Positions 1 through 6,628 of a DNA stretch of 23,851 nt are shown one piece after another. Location of the stretch: assembly GCA_964517215.1 (NCBI GenBank), contig CAZFBR010000022.1, positions 1 through 23,851 on the forward strand, given 5' to 3'. A program made the translations under genes and the position numbers. The notes under the pieces were generated by a model. That model was not told where the DNA came from, did not search any database, and saw nothing but the letters and a program-made list of their open reading frames with translations. The stretch's first letter is position 1. The number at the start of each line of letters is the position of its first letter. Source of the stretch: CAZFBR01 sp035353495 [NCBI: uncultured bacterium] (GTDB lineage Bacteria > DAOPZR01).

Positions 1-144
1 CGCCGAGAAACTCGCCAGCACCTTCGCGCACTCCGCGCAGGTCGCCGCATGGTCGGTCAGCTCCGCGCGTTCCATATCCGTCAGTTCATTGTCCCACAGC
101 TTCTGCTCGAGCATCGCCGCTCGCGCGCAAATGTGGTCAGTCAT
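1..144 (-). CDS. Anti-sigma factor, zinc-binding N-terminal part (partial, 3' end outside window)
   Basis: Only the first 48 codons are inside the window, and the frame stays open to base 1. The visible protein starts MTDHICARAAML and contains HAATCAEC (residues about 33-40), which is the Hx3Cx2C core of the zinc-binding anti-sigma (ZAS, zf-HC2) fold. Proteins of this class bind their cognate ECF sigma factor and hold it inactive; many continue into a membrane segment and a sensor domain, which cannot be judged here. The ATG at 144 lies inside the 3' end of the sigma-factor gene (8-base overlap), the usual coupled sigma/anti-sigma arrangement. Partnership with that sigma factor is inferred from this overlap. 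A stand-alone zf-HC2 protein is the alternative. Confidence 0.75.
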   Translation of the reverse strand, partial: MTDHICARAAMLEQKLWDNELTDMERAELTDHAATCAECAKVLASFSA

Positions 145-790
145 GGTCGCCACCTCCGTTCACTGCCGTCGTCCCGCCGTCCGTCAGCCGCTGGTACAGC
201 TCGCGAAACCGCCGCCGCGCCCGATGCAGGCGCACCTTGAACGCATTGACGGTAATCCCCATCTCGTCCGCAATCTCCGCCTGCGCCAGCTCCTCCAGCT
301 CGTACAGCACGATTGCCGCCCGATCGCCCGGCTCGAGCCGCGCCAGCGTCGCACGCACCCGGGCGCAGGTCTCCTGCGCTTCGAGCTGCGCCGCCGGGGT
401 CGGATCGGGTGCCGGCAGCTCTTCCGGCAGCATCGACCGTTTCCCCTTCGCCCGCAGCGTGTCGAGCGCGGTGCGGCGCACGATCGAGAGCAGCCAGGCC
501 GCCAGCGCCGCCCCCTCGCTCCCGCGGAAGCTGCTGCGCGCATGATAGGCCTTGACGAATCCCTGCTGCGCCGCCTCTTCCGCTTCGTCGTGGTCCGGCA
601 GGATGCGATAGGCCGCGCGGTACAGCCGCGCCCACATCCCCTTGAACACCCGCTCCGTGACGACCGTGTCACCCTGCCGGAATCCGTCCACATCCTCAAC
701 CGCAATGAGATAGCCGGCCGATAGCGCTGGTAGCGGCGCCACTTCGGCAACAATCCCTTCCGGTTCTGCTGAACTGATGAGTGTCAGCAT
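137..790 (-). CDS. ECF-type RNA polymerase sigma factor (sigma-70 family)
   Basis: The protein is 217 aa. Sigma region 2 covers about residues 48-118 (LYRAAYRILPDHDEAEEAAQ, then FVKAYHARSSFRG and AWLLSIVRRTALDTLR). Region 4, a helix-turn-helix, covers about residues 145-198 (LEELAQAEIADEMGITVNAF, then KVRLHRARRRFREL). Region 3 is absent, as in ECF sigmas. I start at ATG 790 because AAAGGAGG sits just upstream; the frame is open for 22 more codons without a site. About 45 residues precede region 2, longer than many ECF factors. The gene overlaps the ZAS anti-sigma start, so the product is probably sequestered until a signal arrives. Its target promoters cannot be read from this window. A sigma-70-like promoter lies just upstream. 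Confidence 0.93.
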   Translation of the reverse strand: MLTLISSAEPEGIVAEVAPLPALSAGYLIAVEDVDGFRQGDTVVTERVFKGMWARLYRAAYRILPDHDEAEEAAQQGFVKAYHARSSFRGSEGAALAAWLLSIVRRTALDTLRAKGKRSMLPEELPAPDPTPAAQLEAQETCARVRATLARLEPGDRAAIVLYELEELAQAEIADEMGITVNAFKVRLHRARRRFRELYQRLTDGGTTAVNGGGDHD

Positions 791-863
791 TCGCGTTCCT
801 CCTTTGGTCCTGCTGCCTGATAGACGCACAACCCCGGCAAAGGTTACGCAACACAACTTGTTG

Positions 864-892
864 TTTATAAGCTAATTCCGGTTTGCCGGCAA
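864..892 (-). promoter_or_regulatory. Predicted sigma-70 promoter of the ECF sigma operon
   Basis: On the minus strand TTGCCG (892-887) is followed after exactly 17 bases by TATAAA (869-864). This predicts a start near 857 and a leader of about 66 bases to the ATG at 790. It lies back to back with the radical SAM promoter at 900-928. No ECF-type GGAAC motif is evident at this position, so autoregulation by the sigma factor is not supported by sequence. Confidence 0.55.
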
Positions 893-899
893 CCCGGCA

Positions 900-928
900 T
901 TGACGCTCGGGACGCGGTAGCGTATTAT
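900..928 (+). promoter_or_regulatory. Predicted promoter of the radical SAM fusion gene; likely leaderless start
   Basis: TTGACG (900-905), a 17-base spacer and TATTAT (923-928) form a good sigma-70 promoter. The start codon at 935 begins seven bases after the last base of the -10 box, where transcription would normally start. No ribosome-binding site lies in between. The 16 bases 913-928 match 15 of 16 bases at 12184-12199, the corresponding part of the promoter of the carboxypeptidase operon. Confidence 0.65.
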
Positions 929-934
929 GCCGCC

Positions 935-2581
935 ATGCAAGAAACCTGCGGTATTGTTCAATGCATGCTCACGCCGAACGGCGACCGGCCGGACGATATC
1001 CTGCAGGCCGCGGCCGCCGGCATGCCGCTGGCCGCGCTGACCCTGCAGCGGGTCGCCGCCGCGCTGCCGGGCGCCACGCTGATTGCCGTTGTCTCGCCGG
1101 CCAACCTGCGCGTACCGGCCCTGCGTGCTGCACTCGAGCACTGCGCCGCACAAATCGTGGTTGCCGACAGCGGGATATTACCCGCCATGGCCGCGATCAT
1201 GCGCCAGCATCCTGCCGCCTGTTTCATCCGTATTATCGGCAATAACCCGTTCATTGACGGCGCCACGATTGCCGCGGCGCGTGCCGCCATACGGCAGGCG
1301 CAGGCCGGCTATTGCACCTTCGCCGGATTCCCGCAGGGATTGGCCCCGTCGGAGATCATCACCGCAGACGCCTGTGCCGCCGCGCTGGCCGATCCCGCCT
1401 GGCCCGACTATCTGCGGCGGAGTCGCGACTTCTTTTCCCTGTCGTATTTCCGCACACATCCCGAACGCGTCCGCCATCTCGCGTATGCGCCGCCGGCGCC
1501 GCTTCCCGGCCCGCTCTCGCTTTCAATCACCGACCCGGATGCGCTGGCCCGGCTGGCGCCATACCTTGACCGGCCGCCCGACCTGGCCGCGCTTGCCGCC
1601 GACCAGCCCGAGCAGATGACCTTCGCCCAGATCGAACCGACCGCGCACTGCAATCTTGACTGCCGCATGTGCGCGCGCACCACCCGCCGCAGCATCGGGA
1701 CCATGCCGCTCGACTCGTTTCACCGCATTCTGGACCAGCTGCCGCAGCTTCGCCGGATCAACGGCAACGGCGACGGCGAGCCGCTGCTCAATCCCGCGCT
1801 CCCCGAAATGCTGGCCGCGGCCAAGGCGCGCGGGATTATGACCCGCACCATCACCAATGCCAATGTCCCGCTCCCTGACGATCGGCTCGCGCTGCTGGTC
1901 GACAATCTCGATATCCTGCACATCTCACTCGACGGCGCCACCGCCGCCACCTATGAAGCCATCCGGTCGGGCGCCGATTTCGCCGTCGCCACCGCCACCG
2001 TGCGCCGGCTCGCCGCCGCGGTCAGCCGCGGGCGCGGGCTCGACCAGTTCTGGATCAACTTCGTCGTGCAGCATGACAATGTCCACGAGCTCAACGCGAT
2101 GGTCGAACTGACCGCGCAGCTCGGCGTGCCCGCGCTCAACTTCAAGTTCGTCAATTCCAACTGGGATCGCGGCCGCGACGACGCGGACGATGCCGCCCGT
2201 GCCGCGGTTCATGCCAATATCGCCGGTGCCCAAACGCTTGATTACGACCGCACTCGCGACGCTATCGCCGCTGCGCAGCAGCACGGCCACACGTTCGGCG
2301 TAACCGTGCATCTGGAAGGCGATATTGATCCCGCCTTCTCCTATCCCGCCTGCGGCGCCATGAAACACATCTTCATCACCTGGGACGGGTTCCTTACCCC
2401 CTGCTGCCTGCGTGCCGACCCGGAGGTGTTCACTTTCGGGAATATCCTGCAGCAGTCGGCTGCTGTTCTCTTTTCTTCAGAAAAGTACCGTGCCTTCAAG
2501 CGCGCGCTGCGCGACAACCGCCCGCACCCGCTGTGCTGCCACTGTCCGTCGCTCGAAACGCTGCGCCTGCACCATAACTGA
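935..2581 (+). CDS. Radical SAM/SPASM protein with N-terminal degenerate SpsF-like nucleotidyltransferase domain
   Basis: The protein is 548 aa with three parts. Residues about 5-190 resemble the SpsF/acylneuraminate cytidylyltransferase fold: RIIGNNPFID (99-108) matches the family's RITGDCPLID and FPQGLAPSEI (132-141) matches FPDGLDVEVF. The N-terminal nucleotide-binding signature (ARMGSTRLPGK) is not preserved. Residues about 225-430 are a radical SAM domain with the CX3CX2C iron-sulfur cluster (Cys239, Cys243, Cys246 in CNLDCRMC). The C-terminal part (about 470-545) has a SPASM-like Cys set at 473, 490, 491, 534, 535 and 537. The radical SAM/SPASM part should reductively cleave SAM; the substrate is unknown. 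Opposing glycosyltransferase genes, one sharing the N-terminal domain, suggest a role in modifying a surface sugar or its carrier. The start is chosen at the first ATG because of promoter position; ATG 965 is an alternative. Confidence 0.85.
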   Translation: MQETCGIVQCMLTPNGDRPDDILQAAAAGMPLAALTLQRVAAALPGATLIAVVSPANLRVPALRAALEHCAAQIVVADSGILPAMAAIMRQHPAACFIRIIGNNPFIDGATIAAARAAIRQAQAGYCTFAGFPQGLAPSEIITADACAAALADPAWPDYLRRSRDFFSLSYFRTHPERVRHLAYAPPAPLPGPLSLSITDPDALARLAPYLDRPPDLAALAADQPEQMTFAQIEPTAHCNLDCRMCARTTRRSIGTMPLDSFHRILDQLPQLRRINGNGDGEPLLNPALPEMLAAAKARGIMTRTITNANVPLPDDRLALLVDNLDILHISLDGATAATYEAIRSGADFAVATATVRRLAAAVSRGRGLDQFWINFVVQHDNVHELNAMVELTAQLGVPALNFKFVNSNWDRGRDDADDAARAAVHANIAGAQTLDYDRTRDAIAAAQQHGHTFGVTVHLEGDIDPAFSYPACGAMKHIFITWDGFLTPCCLRADPEVFTFGNILQQSAAVLFSSEKYRAFKRALRDNRPHPLCCHCPSLETLRLHHN

Positions 2582-2734
2582 ATGCACAGCGGCACGCGCC
2601 CGCATTATGGTGTCGTTTCTCAATGGACTATCAAATGGCATTTCATTTTTGTCGTCGCTGACGCTGTTGTCCGCAAGCACCCGTGCCGTACGTCATAGCC
2701 CAACGGCGGGCATTGTTGATTTTGTGTCATTGTG

Positions 2735-3130
2735 TCAGAATGGCCCCACGATTTCAGTGCGGAGCGGGGATTGGGGATCGGCGCCGATCTCCTCGACGAC
2801 GACTGTACCGTCCTGCTGTGGTATTGCGACTACGCACCAGCTGTCACCCCGTTCATTCCTGACCAGGGTGGCCCACAGATCTTCCGGACCGCAGTTCGCT
2901 GCCACATACGCAGTGATGGTTCCGCCCTGTTCCATTGAATTTTTGTAGGCAAGGCGCGCCATGTTGCCGCGCTGCGCCTCGCGCAGCATCCGGCACGTTT
3001 GTTCATAGCTTGCCGCTACTTGTGCCGCCCGGTCAGAATCGGGCCCGCTCCCGCCACAGGCAACCGGCATCAGTGCCAGCGCCAGCACCATCATCATCTG
3101 CGATATTCCCTTTCGCAACAGCATGCGCAT
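2735..3130 (-). CDS. Small predicted lipoprotein, unknown function
   Basis: The protein is 131 aa. A basic N-terminus (MRMLLRKG) is followed by a hydrophobic stretch and MPVAC, with Cys25 as the likely lipidated residue. Pro at -3 makes the lipobox imperfect. The mature part is about 107 aa, hydrophilic, with three further cysteines (TCRM, ANCGPEDLW, SWCVVA), and I do not recognise its family. The start at 3130 is preferred over 3151 because GGAAGGA lies 8 bases upstream of it. The gene follows the GT4 gene by 25 bases on the same strand, so it is probably the last gene of the glycosyltransferase transcript. A role at the inner or outer membrane in the same glycan pathway is an inference from position only. 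Confidence 0.7.
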   Translation of the reverse strand: MRMLLRKGISQMMMVLALALMPVACGGSGPDSDRAAQVAASYEQTCRMLREAQRGNMARLAYKNSMEQGGTITAYVAANCGPEDLWATLVRNERGDSWCVVAIPQQDGTVVVEEIGADPQSPLRTEIVGPF

Positions 3131-3155
3131 CGGCTGGTTCCTTCCGGTCATTGCG

Positions 3156-4676
3156 TCACCGCCCGTTCTTCCCGCATTGTTTCTTCTGCGCCCCGCGCGC
3201 GGTCAGCAGCAACCGATACAGCTCGGTCAGCGCGCGCGCATTGGCGGACCACGAATATTCACGGACGCGGGCCCGGCCGCGCGCGATCAGTTCGCGTCGC
3301 CAGTTCGCGTCACGCTGCACGCGCAGCAGCGCCGTGCGCAACCCTTTGCCGTCATCGGGATCGACCAGCATCGCCGCATCGCCCGCCACTTCGCCCAGCG
3401 CACCATCAGGGGTGGTGATCACCGGCACGCCACAGGCCATGGCATTGGCCACCGGCAGCCCGAACCCCTCGTAGCGCGACAGGTAGATGAACATGCCCGC
3501 CCCGCCCATGAGCGCGGGGAGGTCAGCCGCCGGCACATACCCCAGCCAGCGCACCTGCGGGATCCGCGCGATGCGCGCAAGGAGATCGTCCTGCAGCCAG
3601 CCGCGCTTCCCCGCCAGGACCAGCGGCTGGCGCACCGCGCCGCTGCGCCACAGCGGCACCAGCGCGTCAACCAACTGCGCCAGGTTCTTGCGCGGCTCGA
3701 TCGTCCCCACATAGAGCAGGTAGCCGGGGCGCAGCCCGTAGGGCGGTCGTATCGTTCCGCGCACCGGCGTAACCGTCGCCGCCAGCGGCAGGGTCAGCAG
3801 TTTTCGTTGCGGTACGCGATATGCCGCGGCTGCTTCATCCGCGATGGCGCAGCTGTCCGTCACCACTGCATCCGCAGCCCGCAGCATGGGACGGATCACC
3901 CGGTGAAAATGCGCCACCCGATCGGGATAGAAATACTCGGGATGGCGCAGCTGCGACAGGTCATGCAGGGTCAGCACCGTCGGGCAGAACCGCCGCGTCG
4001 GCCCGAACGGCCCGGTGGCATGGAACAGGTCGAGATCGTGGCCGGCCGCCTGGCGATAATAGGCCTGCTCTTCCGCCAGGTTCAGGCGAATCTCCGGAGC
4101 GGTGGCGACATGCACATTCCGCCCGGTCGCCACCGCGCCCGACTGCACGGTCTGATAGAGGATAAACTCCGCGTCGGGCATGAGCCGCACCACCCGCCGC
4201 ACGGTATTGGCGACATAATCGCCAATCCCCGCGCACCAGGGCGACCAGGTACGGCAATCGATCCCGATACGCGGCCGCGCATGCGTCCGCAGCGCCCGCA
4301 CCAGTGCCCTTGCGCGCCGGTCCTCGCGACGCGCCTGATCGGGCAGCAGTCGCCGACCGTCGAGCATGACCAGCTCCACCTGCGCCGCCAACGCCTGCGC
4401 CTGCTGCCGGATACGGTCGTACCCGTCGCCCGTATTATTGTTGCAGAGGATTACCGCCCGGGTGTACCGCTGCCGCTTGCGCGCACGCGACAGCCGGGCA
4501 AGGTCCGTACTGAAGCTGGCAGCACGACTGCGGTGGATCTGCGCAACATGCCGTGCCAGTCCGCGCCCGCCGCGCCCGGCTTTCACCAGCAGCTGCCATT
4601 CCTGCCGCCGCGGCCGGTACTCGCGCAGCCAGGTCCAGAGCATGGCGTCAGTGGACGAAGCAACCAGCAGTTTCAT
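3156..4676 (-). CDS. GT4-family glycosyltransferase with N-terminal extension and altered EX7E motif
   Basis: The protein is 506 aa. The catalytic part starts near residue 134 (RPRIGIDCRTW, then GIGDYVANTV), as in mannosyl/rhamnosyl transferases of the WbaZ/RfaB type. It carries VLTLHDL (about 234-240), LLYVGTIEPRKN (320-331) and RYEGFGLPVANAMACG (401-416). In GT4 enzymes the last motif is EX7E; here Glu403 is present but the second Glu is Asn411 (codon AAT at 3446-3444). The first 130 residues form an extra Rossmann-like segment (AVILCNNNTGDGYDRI) that I cannot assign. The gene begins 6 bases after the upstream GT4 stop, within a 14-base palindrome, so translation is probably coupled. Expected role: adding a sugar from a nucleotide-sugar donor to a cytoplasmic glycolipid or glycan. 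Donor and acceptor are unknown. Confidence 0.88.
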   Translation of the reverse strand: MKLLVASSTDAMLWTWLREYRPRRQEWQLLVKAGRGGRGLARHVAQIHRSRAASFSTDLARLSRARKRQRYTRAVILCNNNTGDGYDRIRQQAQALAAQVELVMLDGRRLLPDQARREDRRARALVRALRTHARPRIGIDCRTWSPWCAGIGDYVANTVRRVVRLMPDAEFILYQTVQSGAVATGRNVHVATAPEIRLNLAEEQAYYRQAAGHDLDLFHATGPFGPTRRFCPTVLTLHDLSQLRHPEYFYPDRVAHFHRVIRPMLRAADAVVTDSCAIADEAAAAYRVPQRKLLTLPLAATVTPVRGTIRPPYGLRPGYLLYVGTIEPRKNLAQLVDALVPLWRSGAVRQPLVLAGKRGWLQDDLLARIARIPQVRWLGYVPAADLPALMGGAGMFIYLSRYEGFGLPVANAMACGVPVITTPDGALGEVAGDAAMLVDPDDGKGLRTALLRVQRDANWRRELIARGRARVREYSWSANARALTELYRLLLTARGAQKKQCGKNGR

Positions 4677-4677
4677 G

Positions 4678-4691
4678 ACGCGTTAACGCGT
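4678..4691. repeat. 14-bp perfect palindrome at the GT4-GT4 junction
   Basis: ACGCGTTAACGCGT reads the same on both strands and contains the stop codon of the upstream glycosyltransferase gene. It ends one base before the start codon of the downstream one. It may be chance in GC-rich DNA or affect coupling between the two genes; no further copies were noticed. Confidence 0.5.
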
Positions 4692-6482
4692 GCCGGCGAG
4701 CAGCGCCGCGACGCGGTCGAGATAACGCGTCATGGTGAACCGCTTGAGGATCGCCGGACCGTCCGGGCCGGTGATGCTCCCCTGATGCAGGGCCGCGAGC
4801 CGTTCCGCAAGCGCCAGCGGATCGTCCGCCGGGACGAGGCAGCGCTGCGGCAGGAGTTCGCGCGGACCTCCGTCATCGGTGGCGATCACCGGCTTGCCCA
4901 GCGCCAGCGCTTCCAGGACCACGCGGCCGAACGGTTCGCCTTCGGTCGGCACTGCCACCGCATCCACCTGCGCCATCAACGTCGCCACTTTCGGCACATG
5001 ATCGTGCCAGCTGATATGCGGTTCCAGCCGCAGCGCCTCTGCCTGCTGCTGCAGATACTGCCGGTAGCCGGCCGCCTGCGCTGCACCGAACGACGAGCCG
5101 GCCAATACCAGTCCGGCGTCCAGCCCGCGCCGGCGCAGAATGGCCAGCGCGGCAATGGCGGTATGCTGCCCCTTGTACGGGACGAGCCGGCCGAACACAC
5201 CGATGATGAACTCAGCCGGCAGCGGCCGGCGGGTGCGCAACGCGACCGCCCGCGGCGCGAACGCCGCGGCGTCGATGCCGTTATGCACCACCTGCACGCG
5301 ACCGGCCGCGAGGTACGCTTGCAGGAATGCCGCGGTGGCGTGCGAATTGGCGATCACCACCGCCGCCGCGCCCAGTTGCTGCCGCCGGATTTCCGACGGG
5401 TCGAGGAATTCGCGCACATGCGCGACGAGGCGCAGCCCGCGTTCCGCCGCCGGCAGCACGACGGCGGGAAGCGATTGCACCGAATTGGCATAGACCGTTG
5501 CGCAGCGTGTGGCTTCCATCAGTCGCGCCAGGCGCAGCGACGCAGACCACGGCGCGCCGTCGTCGGCAAGCACCGTTACCGGCAAGCCCAGCCGGCGTGC
5601 CTGCGCCGTCATGATCCCGTCGGCGAGGAACGCCGTATGTACCCGCCAGCCGCGCCGCTGCAGCCCGCGCGCGGTTTCGAGGAACGAATGTTCCGCCCCG
5701 CCGCCGATGGCGGTATGGTTGAGCATAAGCACGCTGCGCGCGGCGCGGTGGGCGGGCCGCACCACTGCCAGCAGCCGCGTCTGCTGCCGCGCCTCGTCGC
5801 GCAGCAGCTGCCGCACCATCGTCGCCACCGGCGGGGTATCCGCGCCCGTGCTCCAGCGCCGCGTCGCCGGCCGGTCCGGGCGCAGGTCGAGCGCCGGGAC
5901 GCGTTCGCCGCGGCCGCGCAGTACCACGCGCCCGCACCCGCGCCATTGCGCGAACTGCCGGCACCAGTAGCGCGGTTCGGCGTCCAGCACGGCGGCATCC
6001 GGACGCACGCGCAGGGCATTGACCGGATGCGGCATGGTCCCCATCCGCTGCCCCGCGCGCACCAGCGCCCGCAGCAGCGCCGTGCTGATGACGCTCGCGG
6101 CTATTCCCTGCGGGAAGCCGTCAGTCGTCACTGCCGCGCAGCGCCCGGCCGCGAATCGCTGCAGCAGGCGGATCAGCAATTCATTGGGCACCAGCAGATT
6201 GTCCGGGGTCAGGCGCAGCACGGCGGTCAGGCGGAATGCCGTTGCCGCGGCGAGCAGGCGCGGCGTCTGTTCATCGTCCGCGAGGCAGCACGACCAGCCG
6301 GCCGCGGCTGCAGTCCCCTGCACCGCCGCCGGTGAGTCCGGCATCGCGACAATGCAGGCGCCAACGCCCGGCAGCGCGCGCAGGCGCGCGCCCCAGCGCC
6401 GCAGCACACCCGGCCGGCGCAGCAGCGGCTGATCACTGTCGCTGAGGCACAGCACCACGCCGATTGCCCGCTCTTTCGTCAT
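4683..6482 (-). CDS. GT4-family glycosyltransferase fused to an N-terminal degenerate SpsF-like domain
   Basis: The protein is 599 aa. Residues about 6-175 look like a worn SpsF/cytidylyltransferase domain: LRLTPDNLLVPNELL (89-103) matches RITGDCPLIDPELV, and GFPQGIAASVISTA (122-135) matches the same site in the radical SAM fusion at 935-2581. The PGK nucleotide-binding signature is not intact. The GT4 part runs from about 248 to the end: HTAIGGGAEHSFLE (256-269), VHNGIDAAAF (399-408), GVFGRLVPYKGQHT (428-441) and a complete EX7E (Glu516 and Glu524). I start at ATG 6482 because GAGGGGA lies just upstream; the frame is open to 6608. It is the first gene of a three-gene minus-strand unit. Probable job: transfer of a hexose in capsule, O-chain or similar glycan assembly; sugar unknown. 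Confidence 0.88.
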   Translation of the reverse strand: MTKERAIGVVLCLSDSDQPLLRRPGVLRRWGARLRALPGVGACIVAMPDSPAAVQGTAAAAGWSCCLADDEQTPRLLAAATAFRLTAVLRLTPDNLLVPNELLIRLLQRFAAGRCAAVTTDGFPQGIAASVISTALLRALVRAGQRMGTMPHPVNALRVRPDAAVLDAEPRYWCRQFAQWRGCGRVVLRGRGERVPALDLRPDRPATRRWSTGADTPPVATMVRQLLRDEARQQTRLLAVVRPAHRAARSVLMLNHTAIGGGAEHSFLETARGLQRRGWRVHTAFLADGIMTAQARRLGLPVTVLADDGAPWSASLRLARLMEATRCATVYANSVQSLPAVVLPAAERGLRLVAHVREFLDPSEIRRQQLGAAAVVIANSHATAAFLQAYLAAGRVQVVHNGIDAAAFAPRAVALRTRRPLPAEFIIGVFGRLVPYKGQHTAIAALAILRRRGLDAGLVLAGSSFGAAQAAGYRQYLQQQAEALRLEPHISWHDHVPKVATLMAQVDAVAVPTEGEPFGRVVLEALALGKPVIATDDGGPRELLPQRCLVPADDPLALAERLAALHQGSITGPDGPAILKRFTMTRYLDRVAALLAGTR

Positions 6483-6568
6483 GCGTTCCCCTCTATCGCA
6501 CCACTTTCGCGTCGCGGGGAGGGCCGCTGCCCGCCGCAACGCTGCCGCTCCGTGCACTCCGCGGTCAT
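6479..6568 (-). CDS. Possible 29-codon leader ORF upstream of the GT4 fusion gene
   Basis: An ATG at 6568, close to the predicted transcription start near 6573, opens 29 codons whose TGA (6481-6479) overlaps the start codon of the glycosyltransferase in an ATGA arrangement. No Shine-Dalgarno site precedes it. The peptide (MTAECTERQRCG and onward) is arginine-rich and unlike any family I know. It could be a translated leader that couples to the downstream gene, or only a chance frame in a 5' leader; coding is not demonstrated. Confidence 0.25.
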   Translation of the reverse strand: MTAECTERQRCGGQRPSPRRESGAIEGNA

Positions 6569-6579
6569 GCTCCGTCGCT

Positions 6580-6608
6580 ATCGTAACAACACGCACCCGA
6601 TGCGTCAA
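6580..6608 (-). promoter_or_regulatory. Predicted promoter of the GT4/GT4/lipoprotein unit
   Basis: On the minus strand TTGACG (6608-6603), 17 bases, then TACGAT (6585-6580). The predicted start is near 6573, giving a leader of about 90 bases to ATG 6482. The same hexamer pair and spacing occurs before the GT2 gene (20288-20316). Confidence 0.65.
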
Positions 6609-6628
6609 ACCGCCATTTTCGTGTCGTA

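Noticed and set aside
3123-6335. A 1070-codon plus-strand open frame across the two GT4 genes
   Set aside because: It is antisense to two clear glycosyltransferases, is arginine/histidine/proline-rich, and shows no domain. Long empty frames opposite genes are expected at this GC content.
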